Of a stretch of 64,000 bases of DNA, positions 40,405 through 49,470 are shown one piece after another. The notes below the pieces were generated by a model that searched no databases, had not been told where the DNA came from, and was given only the letters and a program-made list of their open reading frames with translations. The translations under genes and the position numbers were made by a program. Source of the stretch: Chloroflexota bacterium (GTDB lineage Bacteria > Chloroflexota > Anaerolineae > Anaerolineales > Villigracilaceae); NCBI GenBank assembly GCA_019873655.1, contig JAIOAU010000004.1:62001-126000 (forward strand). The letters run 5' to 3'. Each line of letters opens with the position of its first letter. Position 1 is the first letter of the stretch.

Positions 40405-42777
40405 ATGAATCGCGCCGCTGGACGCTGGTGGGATTTCCCTTCCGCGTTCATCCTGCTCCTGGCTCTCCTCGTCTCTTCTCAGCGGTTGGCAGCCACCGGC
40501 TGGACGTCGGGCCTGGGGTTTGCCTCCCTGCTGGTCTTGCTGGGCGCTCTGCTTGGCCTGCCGCTCGGGTACAGCCGCTTTGGGCGGCGGGGGATCCTCG
40601 GGCTGGCCGCGGCCTACAGTTTGGTCCTGCTACCCATGCTGGCCGGGGCGGTTTTCTATCCCGGAATCGCCTGGCTCGAACGCCTAGCCTCCCTTGCCGG
40701 CCGCCTGGGACATCTGTTGCGTCTCTTCGCCGCCGGCCAGGAGTTAGAGGACGCTTTCCTCTTCGTCATGTTTATCTCGCTGGTGTACTGGCTCATCGGC
40801 CTGACGGCCGGCCTGGCCCTGACCCGCTCGGCCGCCTTCGGCTGGATGATCGTCCCCGCCGGTCTGTTGCTGACGATGGTCGAAATCTACGACCGCAGCC
40901 CCCAAAGCCGCAGCGGTTTCCTGGCTGTTTACCTGCTCCTCGCCCTGCTCCTGCTTGGCCGAATCACCTACGTCAACCGCCGCAATCTATGGAACCGCGT
41001 CCGCCTGCGTTACACGGCCCAGACGGACGCCAGCATGAATCTGCTCTTCCTGGCGGCGGCCGCGGCGCTGATCGGCCTTGCCTGGCTCGCGCCGATCGTC
41101 AACCGTTCGACCGCCTTGCGCAGCCTGTGGGAAGAGAAGACCGACAGTCTGTGGGAGCGCGCCAACGAAGATATCGACCGGGCCATCGCCGGCCTGGAGC
41201 GAGAAGAACCCCTGTACGTCAGCACTTTCTACGGCGAGTCGCTCGTCCTCGGCCAACAGGCCGAGACCGGCGACGCCATCCTGTTCCGCGTCCAGATTCC
41301 GGTGCGCGGCAATCCAGAGCGCTATTACTGGCGGGCGCGCATCTACGATGAATATCAGAACGACGGCTGGCGCGCCGGCCTGCGCTTTGTCCGCTCCTTC
41401 GTTCCATCGGAGCGCGCCCTGCTGCTGCCCGAAGGCGGCGGCCTGATCGCTGAATTCTCTTTCAAAGTGATGGACGTCAACCTCGGTCTGCTGGTCACGC
41501 CGGCCAATCCGGTATGGGTCAGCCGGCCGGCGCGCCTGACCTACTTCCAGGCCGGCGACGAAGCCCTCGACCCGCTCCTGCTCGAATCGCAGACGGTCGT
41601 CATGGCCGGCGAGGAATACCTGGTCCACGCCGTCGTCATCAACCCAACCGTCGAGGAATTGCGCTCGGCCGGCGCAGATTACCCCGACTGGGTGCGCGAA
41701 CGCTACCTGCAACTGCCGCCCGACCTGCCGCCAGCCATCGTCGAACTGGCGCGTCAAGTCACCGCCGGGGCCGCTACTCCCTACGACAAGGCCGCCGCCA
41801 TCACCGATTACCTGCGCCGCGAAATCACCTACAGTCCGCGCGTCCCTCCGACCCCCGCCGGGCGCAACACCCTGGCCTGGTTCCTCTTCGACCACAAGGC
41901 CGGCTTCTGCAACTACTACGCCACCGCCGAGGTGGTCATGCTGCGCGCTGTCGGCGTCCCCGCCCGCCTGGCGGTCGGATTCAGCGAGGGCCAGGCCACC
42001 TCGCCGGGCTGGCGCACCGTCCGCCAGCGCAACGCCCACGCCTGGCCCGAAGCGTACTTCCCCGGCATCGGCTGGGTGGAATTCGAACCCACCGCTTCCG
42101 AACCGCCGCTTTCCCGTCCCAGCAGCGACGCCCAGACGCAGGCAGAGCCGATTCCCTTCACGCCGCCGCCAGGGGCGCTGCCTCAAGAAGAGACCGAACC
42201 GGCCGTCCTCCCCGGCGCGGCCGCCGACCAGAACGCGGACTCCGGCCTGCGCCCCGTCAACTCCTGGGCCAACATCTTCCTCACCTTCGGCGTCTTCGTC
42301 CTGCTCATCGTTGGCCTTTCGATTGCCTACACCCTGGGCGCCTTCGACCGCCTGATTCGCAGCGGGCAGGAATTCTTCAGCCAGCCTCTGCCGGTCTCCG
42401 TGCGCGATTTCCTGGTCCGCCGCGACTTGCCGATCCCCTCCTGGCTCGACCGCTGGGCGCGGCGGGCCTCCCTTTCGCCCATCGAGCGCCTCTTCCAGGT
42501 CGTCTACCGCAGCCTGAAAAGCCTCGGCGCAGACCCCGCCCCCGCCCGCACCCCCGCCGAGGCCGCCGCCCTGCTGGAAGAACGCCTGCCGCAGGCCGCT
42601 CCGGCCATCCGGCGCTTGCTGCTCGAATACCAGGCCAGCGCCTACGGTCGCCGCCCCGCCGCCCTTGACCTCGCCCGCCAGGACGCGGCGCGCCTCCGTC
42701 GGGCCGTCCGCCGGGCGCGCTGGCGCCGCCTGCTCGTTCATCTCCATCTCCAAAAAGAGAAACCGTATGGACTCTGA
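40405..42777 (+). CDS. Membrane transglutaminase-like protein (TgpA family)
   Basis: A 790-residue protein. Five to six N-terminal helices (about 10-230) precede an extracytoplasmic region with a transglutaminase core (about 460-575). The catalytic Cys is in GFCNYYATAEVVMLRAVG and the His in NAHAWPEAYFPG. The position of the usual Asp (F-D-P-T) reads FEPT, i.e. Glu. Another helix near 635-655 and a cytosolic DUF4129-like C-terminus follow. It overlaps the cyclase gene by 11 bp. TgpA proteins are wall-associated, but their substrates are poorly known. Confidence 0.87.
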   Translation: MNRAAGRWWDFPSAFILLLALLVSSQRLAATGWTSGLGFASLLVLLGALLGLPLGYSRFGRRGILGLAAAYSLVLLPMLAGAVFYPGIAWLERLASLAGRLGHLLRLFAAGQELEDAFLFVMFISLVYWLIGLTAGLALTRSAAFGWMIVPAGLLLTMVEIYDRSPQSRSGFLAVYLLLALLLLGRITYVNRRNLWNRVRLRYTAQTDASMNLLFLAAAAALIGLAWLAPIVNRSTALRSLWEEKTDSLWERANEDIDRAIAGLEREEPLYVSTFYGESLVLGQQAETGDAILFRVQIPVRGNPERYYWRARIYDEYQNDGWRAGLRFVRSFVPSERALLLPEGGGLIAEFSFKVMDVNLGLLVTPANPVWVSRPARLTYFQAGDEALDPLLLESQTVVMAGEEYLVHAVVINPTVEELRSAGADYPDWVRERYLQLPPDLPPAIVELARQVTAGAATPYDKAAAITDYLRREITYSPRVPPTPAGRNTLAWFLFDHKAGFCNYYATAEVVMLRAVGVPARLAVGFSEGQATSPGWRTVRQRNAHAWPEAYFPGIGWVEFEPTASEPPLSRPSSDAQTQAEPIPFTPPPGALPQEETEPAVLPGAAADQNADSGLRPVNSWANIFLTFGVFVLLIVGLSIAYTLGAFDRLIRSGQEFFSQPLPVSVRDFLVRRDLPIPSWLDRWARRASLSPIERLFQVVYRSLKSLGADPAPARTPAEAAALLEERLPQAAPAIRRLLLEYQASAYGRRPAALDLARQDAARLRRAVRRARWRRLLVHLHLQKEKPYGL

Positions 42778-44482
42778 CGCCTCCTCCGTCCTTCCGCTCC
42801 ACGAACAAATCCAAGCGTTGAGCCGACAAGCCGGTCAGATTCGCGCCGCCCTCCAGCCGGCGCGCGCCGCCCTGCCCCCTCAAACCCTTCAGGACCTCTC
42901 CCGCCTCGAAAACGCGCTCGCCGAACTCAGCCGCCAGGCCACCGACTTCGAGGAACAGCGCGCCAACTTGCTGGCCCTGGCCGAAGTGACTCAGGCCGTC
43001 AACTCCAGCCTCGAACTGGACGAGGTGCTGCGCCTGGTGATGGACACCCTCGTCCAACTGACCGGCGCCGAACGCGGCTTCCTGATGCTGCGCGACGCCC
43101 AGGGCGAGATGATCACCCGCGTCGCCCGCAACTGGGAACAGGAATCGCTCGCCCCGCACGAATTCGCCATCAGCCGCACGGTAGTGGGGCGCGTCGTCAG
43201 CAGCGGCGAAGCCGTCCTGACCACCAACGCCCAGGAAGACCCGCGCTTCGGCGGCACCGAGTCGATCATCGCCTACAGCCTGCGCTCGATCGTCTGCGTG
43301 CCGCTCAAAGTCAAGTCCGACCTGATCGGCGTCATCTACGTGGACAACCGCATCCGCGCCGGCCTGTTCAGCCAGGCCGAACTCGACCTGTTGACCGTCT
43401 TCGCCAACCAGGCCGCCATCGCCATCGAAAACGCCCGCCTGTTCGAGTCCGTCCGCCGCACCCTGGCCGAAGTGACCGCCCTGAAGAACTTGATGGACAA
43501 TGTCTTCGCCTCCATCCCCAGCGGCGTCATCACCGCCGACGTGCAGGAACAGATCACCCTCTGCAACCGCGCCGCCGAGGCCATCCTCGGCCAGACCGCC
43601 TCTACGATCATCGGCCGCCGCCTGGACGACATCCTGCCCTCCTGCGCCGAAGACCTGCGCCCCTACCTGCAAACCGTCCGCCAGACCGACCGGCCGGTGA
43701 TGGACCTCGAAATCGCCCACTGCCACCCCCTGCGCGGCGAGGTGGACTGGCGTCTCAACCTCTCCCCTCTCAAAGACGCCGACCAGACCACCCAGGGCAT
43801 CGCCATCGTCCTGGACGACATGACCGAGCGCAAACGCCTGGAAGCCCAGCGCCGCCTGCTCGAGCGGATGGTCTCCCCGGCCGTCATCGCCCAGATCGAC
43901 CCCGACAGCCTGCAAATCGGCGGCCAGCAGGTCGAACTGACCGTCCTCTTCGCCGACATCCGCGGCTTCACCGCCTACAGCGAGCGTCACTCGCCCGAAG
44001 AACTGGTCGCCGTCCTGAACCGTTACCTGGCCGCCGGGGCGGAGGCCGTCCTGGGCCAGGAGGGGACGGTGGACAAATTCCTGGGCGACGCCGTCATGGC
44101 CTGGTTCAACGCCCCCCTGCCCCAGCCCGACCATCCCTTACGGGCGGTGCGCGCCGCCCTGGACCTCAAGGCGGCTGTCGAGCGCCTGCACGCCGAACTG
44201 CCGCCCGAGGCGCATCTCTCCTTCGGGGTCGGCATCCACACCGGCCCGGCCGTCCTGGGCTGGATCGGCGCCGAAAAGCGCCTCGACTTCACCGCCATCG
44301 GCGACTCGGTCAACACCGCCAAGCGCATCCAGGAAAACGCCGCCCAAAACCAAATTTTGATCAGCCGCGAGGTCTTCGAGCAAGTGCAGGACGCGGTCGA
44401 GGCCCGCCCCTACGCCCCGCTGCGCGTCAAAGGCAAAAGCGAGGCGGTCGAAGTGTACGAGGTGCTCGGCCTGAGAAACTAG
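42767..44482 (+). CDS. GAF-PAS class III adenylate cyclase
   Basis: A 571-residue soluble protein. A short coiled coil (about 1-65) leads to a GAF domain (about 75-225), a PAS domain (about 240-355) and a class III cyclase domain (about 375-565). The metal-binding Asp residues are in LFADIRGFT and KFLGDAVMAWF. The purine-selecting pair is Lys (VDKFLGD) and Thr (FTAIGDSVN), common in bacterial adenylate cyclases; the transition-state Asn and Arg are in SVNTAKRIQ. It should make cAMP in response to a GAF/PAS ligand. The ATG lies inside the end of the transglutaminase gene, so the two are coupled. Confidence 0.9.
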   Translation: MDSDASSVLPLHEQIQALSRQAGQIRAALQPARAALPPQTLQDLSRLENALAELSRQATDFEEQRANLLALAEVTQAVNSSLELDEVLRLVMDTLVQLTGAERGFLMLRDAQGEMITRVARNWEQESLAPHEFAISRTVVGRVVSSGEAVLTTNAQEDPRFGGTESIIAYSLRSIVCVPLKVKSDLIGVIYVDNRIRAGLFSQAELDLLTVFANQAAIAIENARLFESVRRTLAEVTALKNLMDNVFASIPSGVITADVQEQITLCNRAAEAILGQTASTIIGRRLDDILPSCAEDLRPYLQTVRQTDRPVMDLEIAHCHPLRGEVDWRLNLSPLKDADQTTQGIAIVLDDMTERKRLEAQRRLLERMVSPAVIAQIDPDSLQIGGQQVELTVLFADIRGFTAYSERHSPEELVAVLNRYLAAGAEAVLGQEGTVDKFLGDAVMAWFNAPLPQPDHPLRAVRAALDLKAAVERLHAELPPEAHLSFGVGIHTGPAVLGWIGAEKRLDFTAIGDSVNTAKRIQENAAQNQILISREVFEQVQDAVEARPYAPLRVKGKSEAVEVYEVLGLRN

Positions 44483-44604
44483 AGACTCGGCCCGTTCGCA
44501 ACACCCCTCCCGGAAATTTCGCGCCGTTCGAGGCAAAAACAAGACCTGACATCCGCCTCCTGTGGACGTGACGGCCATCAGTTTCAGAGGACGACCGGCA
44601 AAGG

Positions 44605-44610
44605 TATAAT
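44605..44610 (+). promoter_or_regulatory. -10 box of ilvE
   Basis: TATAAT lies 49 nt before the GTG start. TTTCAG 17 bp upstream is a poor -35 box. Confidence 0.5.
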
Positions 44611-44659
44611 ACTTTTGCAGCGGGGGCTGCGCTCATCCAAATTCGAGAGGAGGTGTTGA

Positions 44660-45583
44660 GTGTCCAATCCTTTACCCCGGCATGCCTACTTTCAGGGAAA
44701 AATCGTCCCCTATTCGGAGGCGCGGGTCGGCGTCGCCACCCACGCCCTGAACTATGGCACGGCCGTCTTCGGCGGCATCCGCGCCTACTGGAACGCGGAA
44801 AAGAAACGCCTGTTTATCTTCCGCCCGCAGGATCACTACCGCCGCTTCCTGAATTCCTGCCGCATCATGCGCATGGAATTCGATCACACCCCCGAAAGCC
44901 TGACCGACCTGACCATCGAACTGTTACGCGCCGACGGCTATCAGGAGGACATCTACATCCGTCCGCTGGCCTACAAAGCCGACGAACAAATCGGCGTGCG
45001 CCTGCACAACCTGACCGACGAACTGACCATCTTCGCCCTGCCCTTCGGCCTGTACATCAAGAACGACACTGCCGCCCACGCCACCATCTCCTCCTGGCGG
45101 CGGCTGGACGACAACGCCATCCCGGCGCGCGGCAAAATCAGCGGCGCGTACGCCAGTTCGGCGCTGATCAAGACCGACGCCGCCCTGGCCGGATTCGATG
45201 AGGCCCTCGTCCTGACGCAGGAGGGTCACCTCTCGGAGGGCAGCGCCATGAACGTCTTCATCGTGCGCGACGGCGCGCTCATCACCCCTCCCATCACCGA
45301 GAACATCCTGGAGGGAATCACCCGCCGCAGCGTGATCGAACTAGCCCGGGCCGAGTTGAACCTGCCCGTCATCGAGCGGCCGATCGACCGCAGCGAAATC
45401 TATCTATGCGAGGAACTGTTCCTAACCGGCACCGCCGCCCAGGTGACGGCTGTCACGCGGGTGGATCACCGCCCCGTCGGCAACGGCGAGATGGGGCCGA
45501 TCACCGCCCAACTGCGCCGGTTATTCGAACAGGTGGTGCGCGCCGAACATCCCAAGTACACCCACTGGAACGTGGCCGTCTGA
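44660..45583 (+). CDS. ilvE: Branched-chain amino acid aminotransferase
   Basis: A 307-residue fold-type IV PLP enzyme that performs the last step of leucine, isoleucine and valine synthesis. It begins with AYFQGKIVPYSEARVGVATH and GTAVFGGIRAYW. The PLP Lys is in RGKISGAYASSALIK, followed by EGSAMNVFIV and the phosphate-binding ILEGITRRSVIELA. The C-terminal ELFLTGTAAQVTAV segment is typical of IlvE. The start is GTG, chosen because GAGGAGGT lies 5-6 nt upstream and it gives the family N-terminus. Confidence 0.94.
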   Translation: MSNPLPRHAYFQGKIVPYSEARVGVATHALNYGTAVFGGIRAYWNAEKKRLFIFRPQDHYRRFLNSCRIMRMEFDHTPESLTDLTIELLRADGYQEDIYIRPLAYKADEQIGVRLHNLTDELTIFALPFGLYIKNDTAAHATISSWRRLDDNAIPARGKISGAYASSALIKTDAALAGFDEALVLTQEGHLSEGSAMNVFIVRDGALITPPITENILEGITRRSVIELARAELNLPVIERPIDRSEIYLCEELFLTGTAAQVTAVTRVDHRPVGNGEMGPITAQLRRLFEQVVRAEHPKYTHWNVAV

Positions 45584-45600
45584 ACCGGTCAAGAAAACCA

Positions 45601-45631
45601 GAGACCCGCTCTCTCGGCGAGGGCGGGTCTC
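45601..45631 (+). terminator. Terminator between ilvE and a convergent gene
   Basis: GAGACCCGC pairs with GCGGGTCTC around a loop with an inner CTC/GAG pair, followed by TTCAT. It lies between two convergent stop codons and may serve both. Confidence 0.65.
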
Positions 45632-45638
45632 TTCATCA

Positions 45639-46385
45639 TCAGCGCACCTGGCGGAAACGCACCAGAATCAGGTTGCGGCTGCAATCCCCATACGTATTGA
45701 TGAATACCCGTTCGCTGAGCGGCTGGCCGCTCTGATCCTGCAACTGAATCCAGAGCGCATTATTGGATGCAATCGGCCGGTTGGCCAGCACGAACTCGAA
45801 GCCCGAAGCGCCATAGTTCGGAGCCGTGCCGGTCAGCCCCATCCGCTCCACCGGGACGCCGTCCAGCGTGCCTTTGAGATACACGATCAGCCCAACAATC
45901 GGATTGTTGTTCTTGTCCACCGCCTGGCCGGCGATGCCCATCCAGTTGCAGCCGGCTTCGGGATGATAGACGCTGCTATCCATGTAGGTGACATTCACCA
46001 CCACCGGCATACCGGTCGCCGTCGGGGTCGGCGCGCCAGGGGTGGCCGGGAAAATCGAGGTCGGGGTAAAAATGTAGAAGGGGGTATTGGTCGGGATGGG
46101 AGTCCAGGTAGGGGCCAGGGTGCGCGTCGGTGAGGGTTCGATGGTCGGCGTGGGCGTCCAGGTCGGTTCCAGTTGGATGGGAGTCCAGGTCGGCGTGGGG
46201 AATTGAATCAGGGTCGGCAGCGGCGGCGGCGGAAACGGGTTCAGCGCCGACTCGGGGTTGATGAACAGAATCAGAAAATAAATGACCAAACAGGCCATCG
46301 TGATCAAGACCGCCAGGGTCAAGGCATTCCACAAGGCGCTGCTCGAGCGCTTCTTGCTTACGGGGCGAAGGTCGAAATGGTCCAT
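45639..46385 (-). CDS. Membrane-anchored surface protein with Thr-Pro stalk
   Basis: A 248-residue protein. A short cytosolic N-terminus and one helix (about 22-43) are followed by a Thr-Pro-Trp-rich stalk (about 50-125) and a C-terminal domain (about 130-248). That domain has two Cys (AGCNWMGIAGQ and YGDCSRN), perhaps disulfide-linked, and looks like a small beta-sandwich similar to carboxypeptidase-regulatory folds. A GAGGAG site precedes the ATG. The foldase gene lies 15 bp upstream on the same strand, so the two are probably co-transcribed. Confidence 0.72.
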   Translation of the reverse strand: MDHFDLRPVSKKRSSSALWNALTLAVLITMACLVIYFLILFINPESALNPFPPPPLPTLIQFPTPTWTPIQLEPTWTPTPTIEPSPTRTLAPTWTPIPTNTPFYIFTPTSIFPATPGAPTPTATGMPVVVNVTYMDSSVYHPEAGCNWMGIAGQAVDKNNNPIVGLIVYLKGTLDGVPVERMGLTGTAPNYGASGFEFVLANRPIASNNALWIQLQDQSGQPLSERVFINTYGDCSRNLILVRFRQVR

Positions 46386-46400
46386 GACGGCTTCTCCTCA

Positions 46401-47276
46401 TCAGGGAGCCAGGGTGATGACGCTCTGCTGACGCTGACGGGCCAGCCATTCCTCGAGGGCGCGGTATTGCAAAGTCAGCAGGGCATCCGGCGAAAGCGGG
46501 TGATTGGCGTCCCGTTCCACGACCATGATGATGTGGTAACCGGCTTCGGTCTGGATGATGCCGCTCACCTGACCGGGCGGAAGAGAGAAAGCGGCCTCCT
46601 CGAAGGCCGGTTCGGGCAGGTAGCCGCGCGGGAACCAGCCGAGTTCGCCGCGCGTGAGCGGGTCGTAGGCGGCCGCCAGTTGATAGAAATCCGCGCCCGC
46701 CTGCAGACGAGCCAGAACCGCCCGCGCATCCTCTTCATTATAGAGCAAAATCTGCTGGACGTGTACCTGTTCGGCGGTCAGGGGGACCGAGGCGGCGATC
46801 TGATCGCGCATCCAGGCCGCCTCGACCTGACGCCGCAGCGCCTGGCGGAACGAATCGGCTGTGTAGCCGTGAGCGGCCTGCCAGGCGGCCAGCGCCTCGG
46901 CCCCTCCGGCCTGCGCCTCCAGGCTGGCGATTCGGGCGTTCAGGTCTTCCTCGCTCAGAGCGTACCCGGCGGCCCTCGCCCCCTGGGCGAGCAGCAACTC
47001 GTTGACGAAATAGTCGAGGACTGCCGTGGTCGCCTGGTCGAGGCTGGCCTCCGGATGAGCCGCCCGGTAACGGGTCAGTTCGGCCTCGAACTCGCCGACC
47101 GGAATCCCCTCGCCGTTGACCATCACGGCCATGGGGGTCGAGGCGACCGTCGCGGTGGGCGATTCGGACGGGGGCGGGAGGGTCGGCGCAGGTCCGGTTG
47201 CAGAGGCGCGGCAGGCTGCCAGAAACAGGCTCAGGACCAGGACGATGGAAAAACGCCGCAGCAGAGTAGCAATCAT
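46401..47276 (-). CDS. PrsA/SurA-like foldase lipoprotein (parvulin domain)
   Basis: A 291-residue lipoprotein. The signal peptide ends in the lipobox LFLAAC. The N-terminal SurA-type helical region covers about 45-165. The parvulin peptidyl-prolyl isomerase domain (about 170-270) has VHVQQILLYNEEDARAVLARL, GELGWFPRGYLPEPAFEEAAF and GYHIIMVVERD. It should help exported proteins fold outside the membrane. The start at 47276 is chosen over a longer frame because it opens the signal peptide and has TATAAT ending 7 nt before it. Confidence 0.86.
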   Translation of the reverse strand: MIATLLRRFSIVLVLSLFLAACRASATGPAPTLPPPSESPTATVASTPMAVMVNGEGIPVGEFEAELTRYRAAHPEASLDQATTAVLDYFVNELLLAQGARAAGYALSEEDLNARIASLEAQAGGAEALAAWQAAHGYTADSFRQALRRQVEAAWMRDQIAASVPLTAEQVHVQQILLYNEEDARAVLARLQAGADFYQLAAAYDPLTRGELGWFPRGYLPEPAFEEAAFSLPPGQVSGIIQTEAGYHIIMVVERDANHPLSPDALLTLQYRALEEWLARQRQQSVITLAP

Positions 47277-47283
47277 TGCACCG

Positions 47284-47289
47284 ATTATA
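47284..47289 (-). promoter_or_regulatory. -10 box of the foldase gene (leaderless)
   Basis: TATAAT on the minus strand, seven bases before the ATG, directly after the groEL terminator. A -35 box would have to lie inside the terminator hairpin; none is clear. Confidence 0.55.
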
Positions 47290-47296
47290 CCGAAAA

Positions 47297-47327
47297 AAGA
47301 GGGGCGCAGTCTGCCTGCGCCCCTCTT
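47297..47327 (-). terminator. Terminator of groES-groEL
   Basis: A 12-bp perfect stem (AAGAGGGGCGCA with TGCGCCCCTCTT) is followed on the minus strand by a run of six T. It is 16 bp past the groEL stop. Confidence 0.92.
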
Positions 47328-47343
47328 GGCGAAATTGCTCGCT

Positions 47344-48984
47344 TTAGTAATCCATTCCACCGCCAGGAGGCATCGGGGCGGCTTTCTCTTTCTCAGGGAC
47401 GTCGGTAATCAGGCACTCGGTCGTCAGAATCATCGCCGCGATGGAGGCCGCGTTCTCGAGGGCGCCGCGCACCACCTTGAGCGGGTCGATGATGCCGGCC
47501 TTGAGCATGTCCACGTATTCGCCGGTGATCACGTTGTAGCCGATGTTCTTGTTGTTCTGCTCCTTGGCCAGCCGGCGGACGTTCTCGATGATGACCGCGC
47601 CGTCCTGACCGGCGTTCTCGGCCAGTTTGCGGATCGGGGCCTCGAGCGCCTTGCGGACGATGGAGACGCCGATGCTCTCGTCCTCGCCGTCCATCTTCAC
47701 CTTGTCGAGGGCCGAGATGGCGTTGATGAAGACAATTTCACCGCCGGGGACGATGCCCTCTTCGATGGCCGCGCGCGTCGCCGACAGGGCGTCTTCGACG
47801 CGATGTTTCTTTTCCTTCAACTCGGTCTCGGTCGCCGCGCCGACGCGGATGATGGCCACGCCGCCGGAGAGTTTGGCCAGGCGTTCCTGCAGTTTTTCTT
47901 TGTCGTAGTCGCTGGTGGACTTTTCGATCTCGACGCGAATCTGCTCGATGCGGCCCTTGATCTGCGCCGGGTCGCCCTTGCCGCCGACGATGGTGGTGTT
48001 GTCCTTATCGGCCACGACCTTCTCGCAGCGGCCCAGGTCCTGGATGGTGGCGGTTTCGAGTTTGCGGCCGGTCTCCTCGGAGATGACCTGCCCGCCGGTC
48101 AGGATGGCGATGTCCTGGAGCATGGCCTTGCGGCGGTCGCCGAAGCCCGGGGCCTTGACGGCCAGGACGTTGAGCATGCCGCGCAGTTTGTTCAGCACCA
48201 GGGTGGCGAGGGCCTCGCCGTCCACATCCTCGGCGATGACGACCAGTTCGCGCTTGCCGATTTGCACCAGTTTCTCCAGGAGCGGGACGATGTCGGCCGC
48301 GGCGGAGATTTTCTTGTCATAGACCAGGATGTAAGGCTCCTGGATGACGGCTTCCATGTGCTCGGGATCGGTGATGAAGTAGGGCGAAATGTAGCCGCGG
48401 TCGAACTGCATACCCTCGACGTATTCGGTCTCGAATTGCAGCGACTTGGACTCCTCGACGGTGATGACGCCGTCCTTGCCGACTTTGTCCATGACATCGG
48501 CGATCAGGTTGCCGATTTCGGGGTCGGCGGCCGAGTTGGTCGCGACCGAGGCGATTTCCTCTTTGGTCTCGATCTTCTGTGCCATCTTGCGCAGGGCCTT
48601 GACGACCTCTTCGGTGGCCTGCTCGATGCCGAGTTTGAGGCGCATCGGGTTGGCGCCGGCGGCCAGGGTCTTCAGGCCTTCAGTCACGATGGCATGGGCC
48701 AGGACGGTCGAGGTGGTGGTGCCGTCGCCGGCGATGTCATTGGTTTTGGTGGCGGCTTCCTTGAGCAACTGAGCGCCCATGTTCTCGAACGGGTCCTGCA
48801 GTTCGATCTCTTTGGCCACGGTCACGCCGTCGTGGGTGATGGTGGGGGAGCCGAATTTGCGATCGAGCGCTACATTGCGGCCCTTGGGGCCCAGAGTCGT
48901 GGCGACCGCATTCGCCACCACGTCAATGCCGTTCTTCAAGCGCCGACGCGCATCTTCAGAGAAGACGAGTTGTTTAGCAGCCAT
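47344..48984 (-). CDS. groEL: Chaperonin GroEL (Hsp60)
   Basis: A 546-residue chaperonin that folds proteins in a double ring with GroES. Signature segments are [19 protein letters not shown], the ATP-site [32 protein letters not shown] and the [12 protein letters not shown] motif. The C-terminus is short (PPGGGMDY), with a single Gly-Gly-Met-like end. It follows groES by 33 bp in the usual order and is closed by a strong terminator. Confidence 0.98.
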   Translation of the reverse strand: MAAKQLVFSEDARRRLKNGIDVVANAVATTLGPKGRNVALDRKFGSPTITHDGVTVAKEIELQDPFENMGAQLLKEAATKTNDIAGDGTTTSTVLAHAIVTEGLKTLAAGANPMRLKLGIEQATEEVVKALRKMAQKIETKEEIASVATNSAADPEIGNLIADVMDKVGKDGVITVEESKSLQFETEYVEGMQFDRGYISPYFITDPEHMEAVIQEPYILVYDKKISAAADIVPLLEKLVQIGKRELVVIAEDVDGEALATLVLNKLRGMLNVLAVKAPGFGDRRKAMLQDIAILTGGQVISEETGRKLETATIQDLGRCEKVVADKDNTTIVGGKGDPAQIKGRIEQIRVEIEKSTSDYDKEKLQERLAKLSGGVAIIRVGAATETELKEKKHRVEDALSATRAAIEEGIVPGGEIVFINAISALDKVKMDGEDESIGVSIVRKALEAPIRKLAENAGQDGAVIIENVRRLAKEQNNKNIGYNVITGEYVDMLKAGIIDPLKVVRGALENAASIAAMILTTECLITDVPEKEKAAPMPPGGGMDY

Positions 48985-49017
48985 AGGTTATTCCTCCATG
49001 AGTTCACAAGATTGGGA

Positions 49018-49317
49018 TTACTTGCCCTCGATGATGGCCAGGATATCATCCTCGCGCAGGATGAGCAATTTCTTGCCCTCCACTTTGACCTCGGTGCCCG
49101 AGTATTTGGCATACAGCACCTTATCGCCCACGGCGACATCCATGGCGATGCGATCGCCGTCTTCGTCGCGCGCGCCAGGGCCAACGGCCAGAATCACGCC
49201 CTGCTGGGGCTTTTCCTTGGCCGTTTCGGGAAGGACGATGCCGCCGGCGGTCACCTCTTCCTGTTCGATCGGTTCGACCACCACGCGGTTGCCGAGAGGT
49301 TTGAGATTAAGAGCCAT
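49018..49317 (-). CDS. groES: Co-chaperonin GroES (Hsp10)
   Basis: A 99-residue co-chaperonin. It starts [20 protein letters not shown], with the mobile loop ([18 protein letters not shown]) that docks to GroEL, and the [15 protein letters not shown] strand region. The ATG at 49317 has an AGGAGG site; longer frames run back through the CIRCE operator and are excluded. It is transcribed with groEL from the promoter at 49382-49410 under HrcA control. Confidence 0.97.
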   Translation of the reverse strand: MALNLKPLGNRVVVEPIEQEEVTAGGIVLPETAKEKPQQGVILAVGPGARDEDGDRIAMDVAVGDKVLYAKYSGTEVKVEGKKLLILREDDILAIIEGK

Positions 49318-49349
49318 ATTTCGCCTCCTGAAATGGATTTCACAGCAAA

Positions 49350-49376
49350 TTAGCACTCTTGGTCTTCGAGTGCTAA
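49350..49376 (-). promoter_or_regulatory. CIRCE operator (HrcA-binding site)
   Basis: TTAGCACTC, nine bases, GAGTGCTAA: a perfect match to the CIRCE inverted repeat. It covers the start of transcription just after the -10 box, so HrcA would block groES-groEL until heat or folding stress. Confidence 0.97.
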
Positions 49377-49381
49377 ACGCT

Positions 49382-49410
49382 ATGATACTTGCCTTTACAA
49401 AGAGCGTCAA
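49382..49410 (-). promoter_or_regulatory. Vegetative promoter of groES-groEL
   Basis: On the minus strand TTGACG (49410-49405), a 17-bp spacer and TATCAT (49387-49382), five bases before CIRCE. Confidence 0.85.
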
Positions 49411-49470
49411 GAGGCGGACGAAAAAATTAACGAAATTCTGATATTTGGCTTTCCCCCCTCCTATCGGCCG

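Noticed and set aside
49318-49410. Longer N-terminus for GroES
   Set aside because: It would be encoded by the CIRCE operator and promoter; the ATG at 49317 has its own ribosome site.
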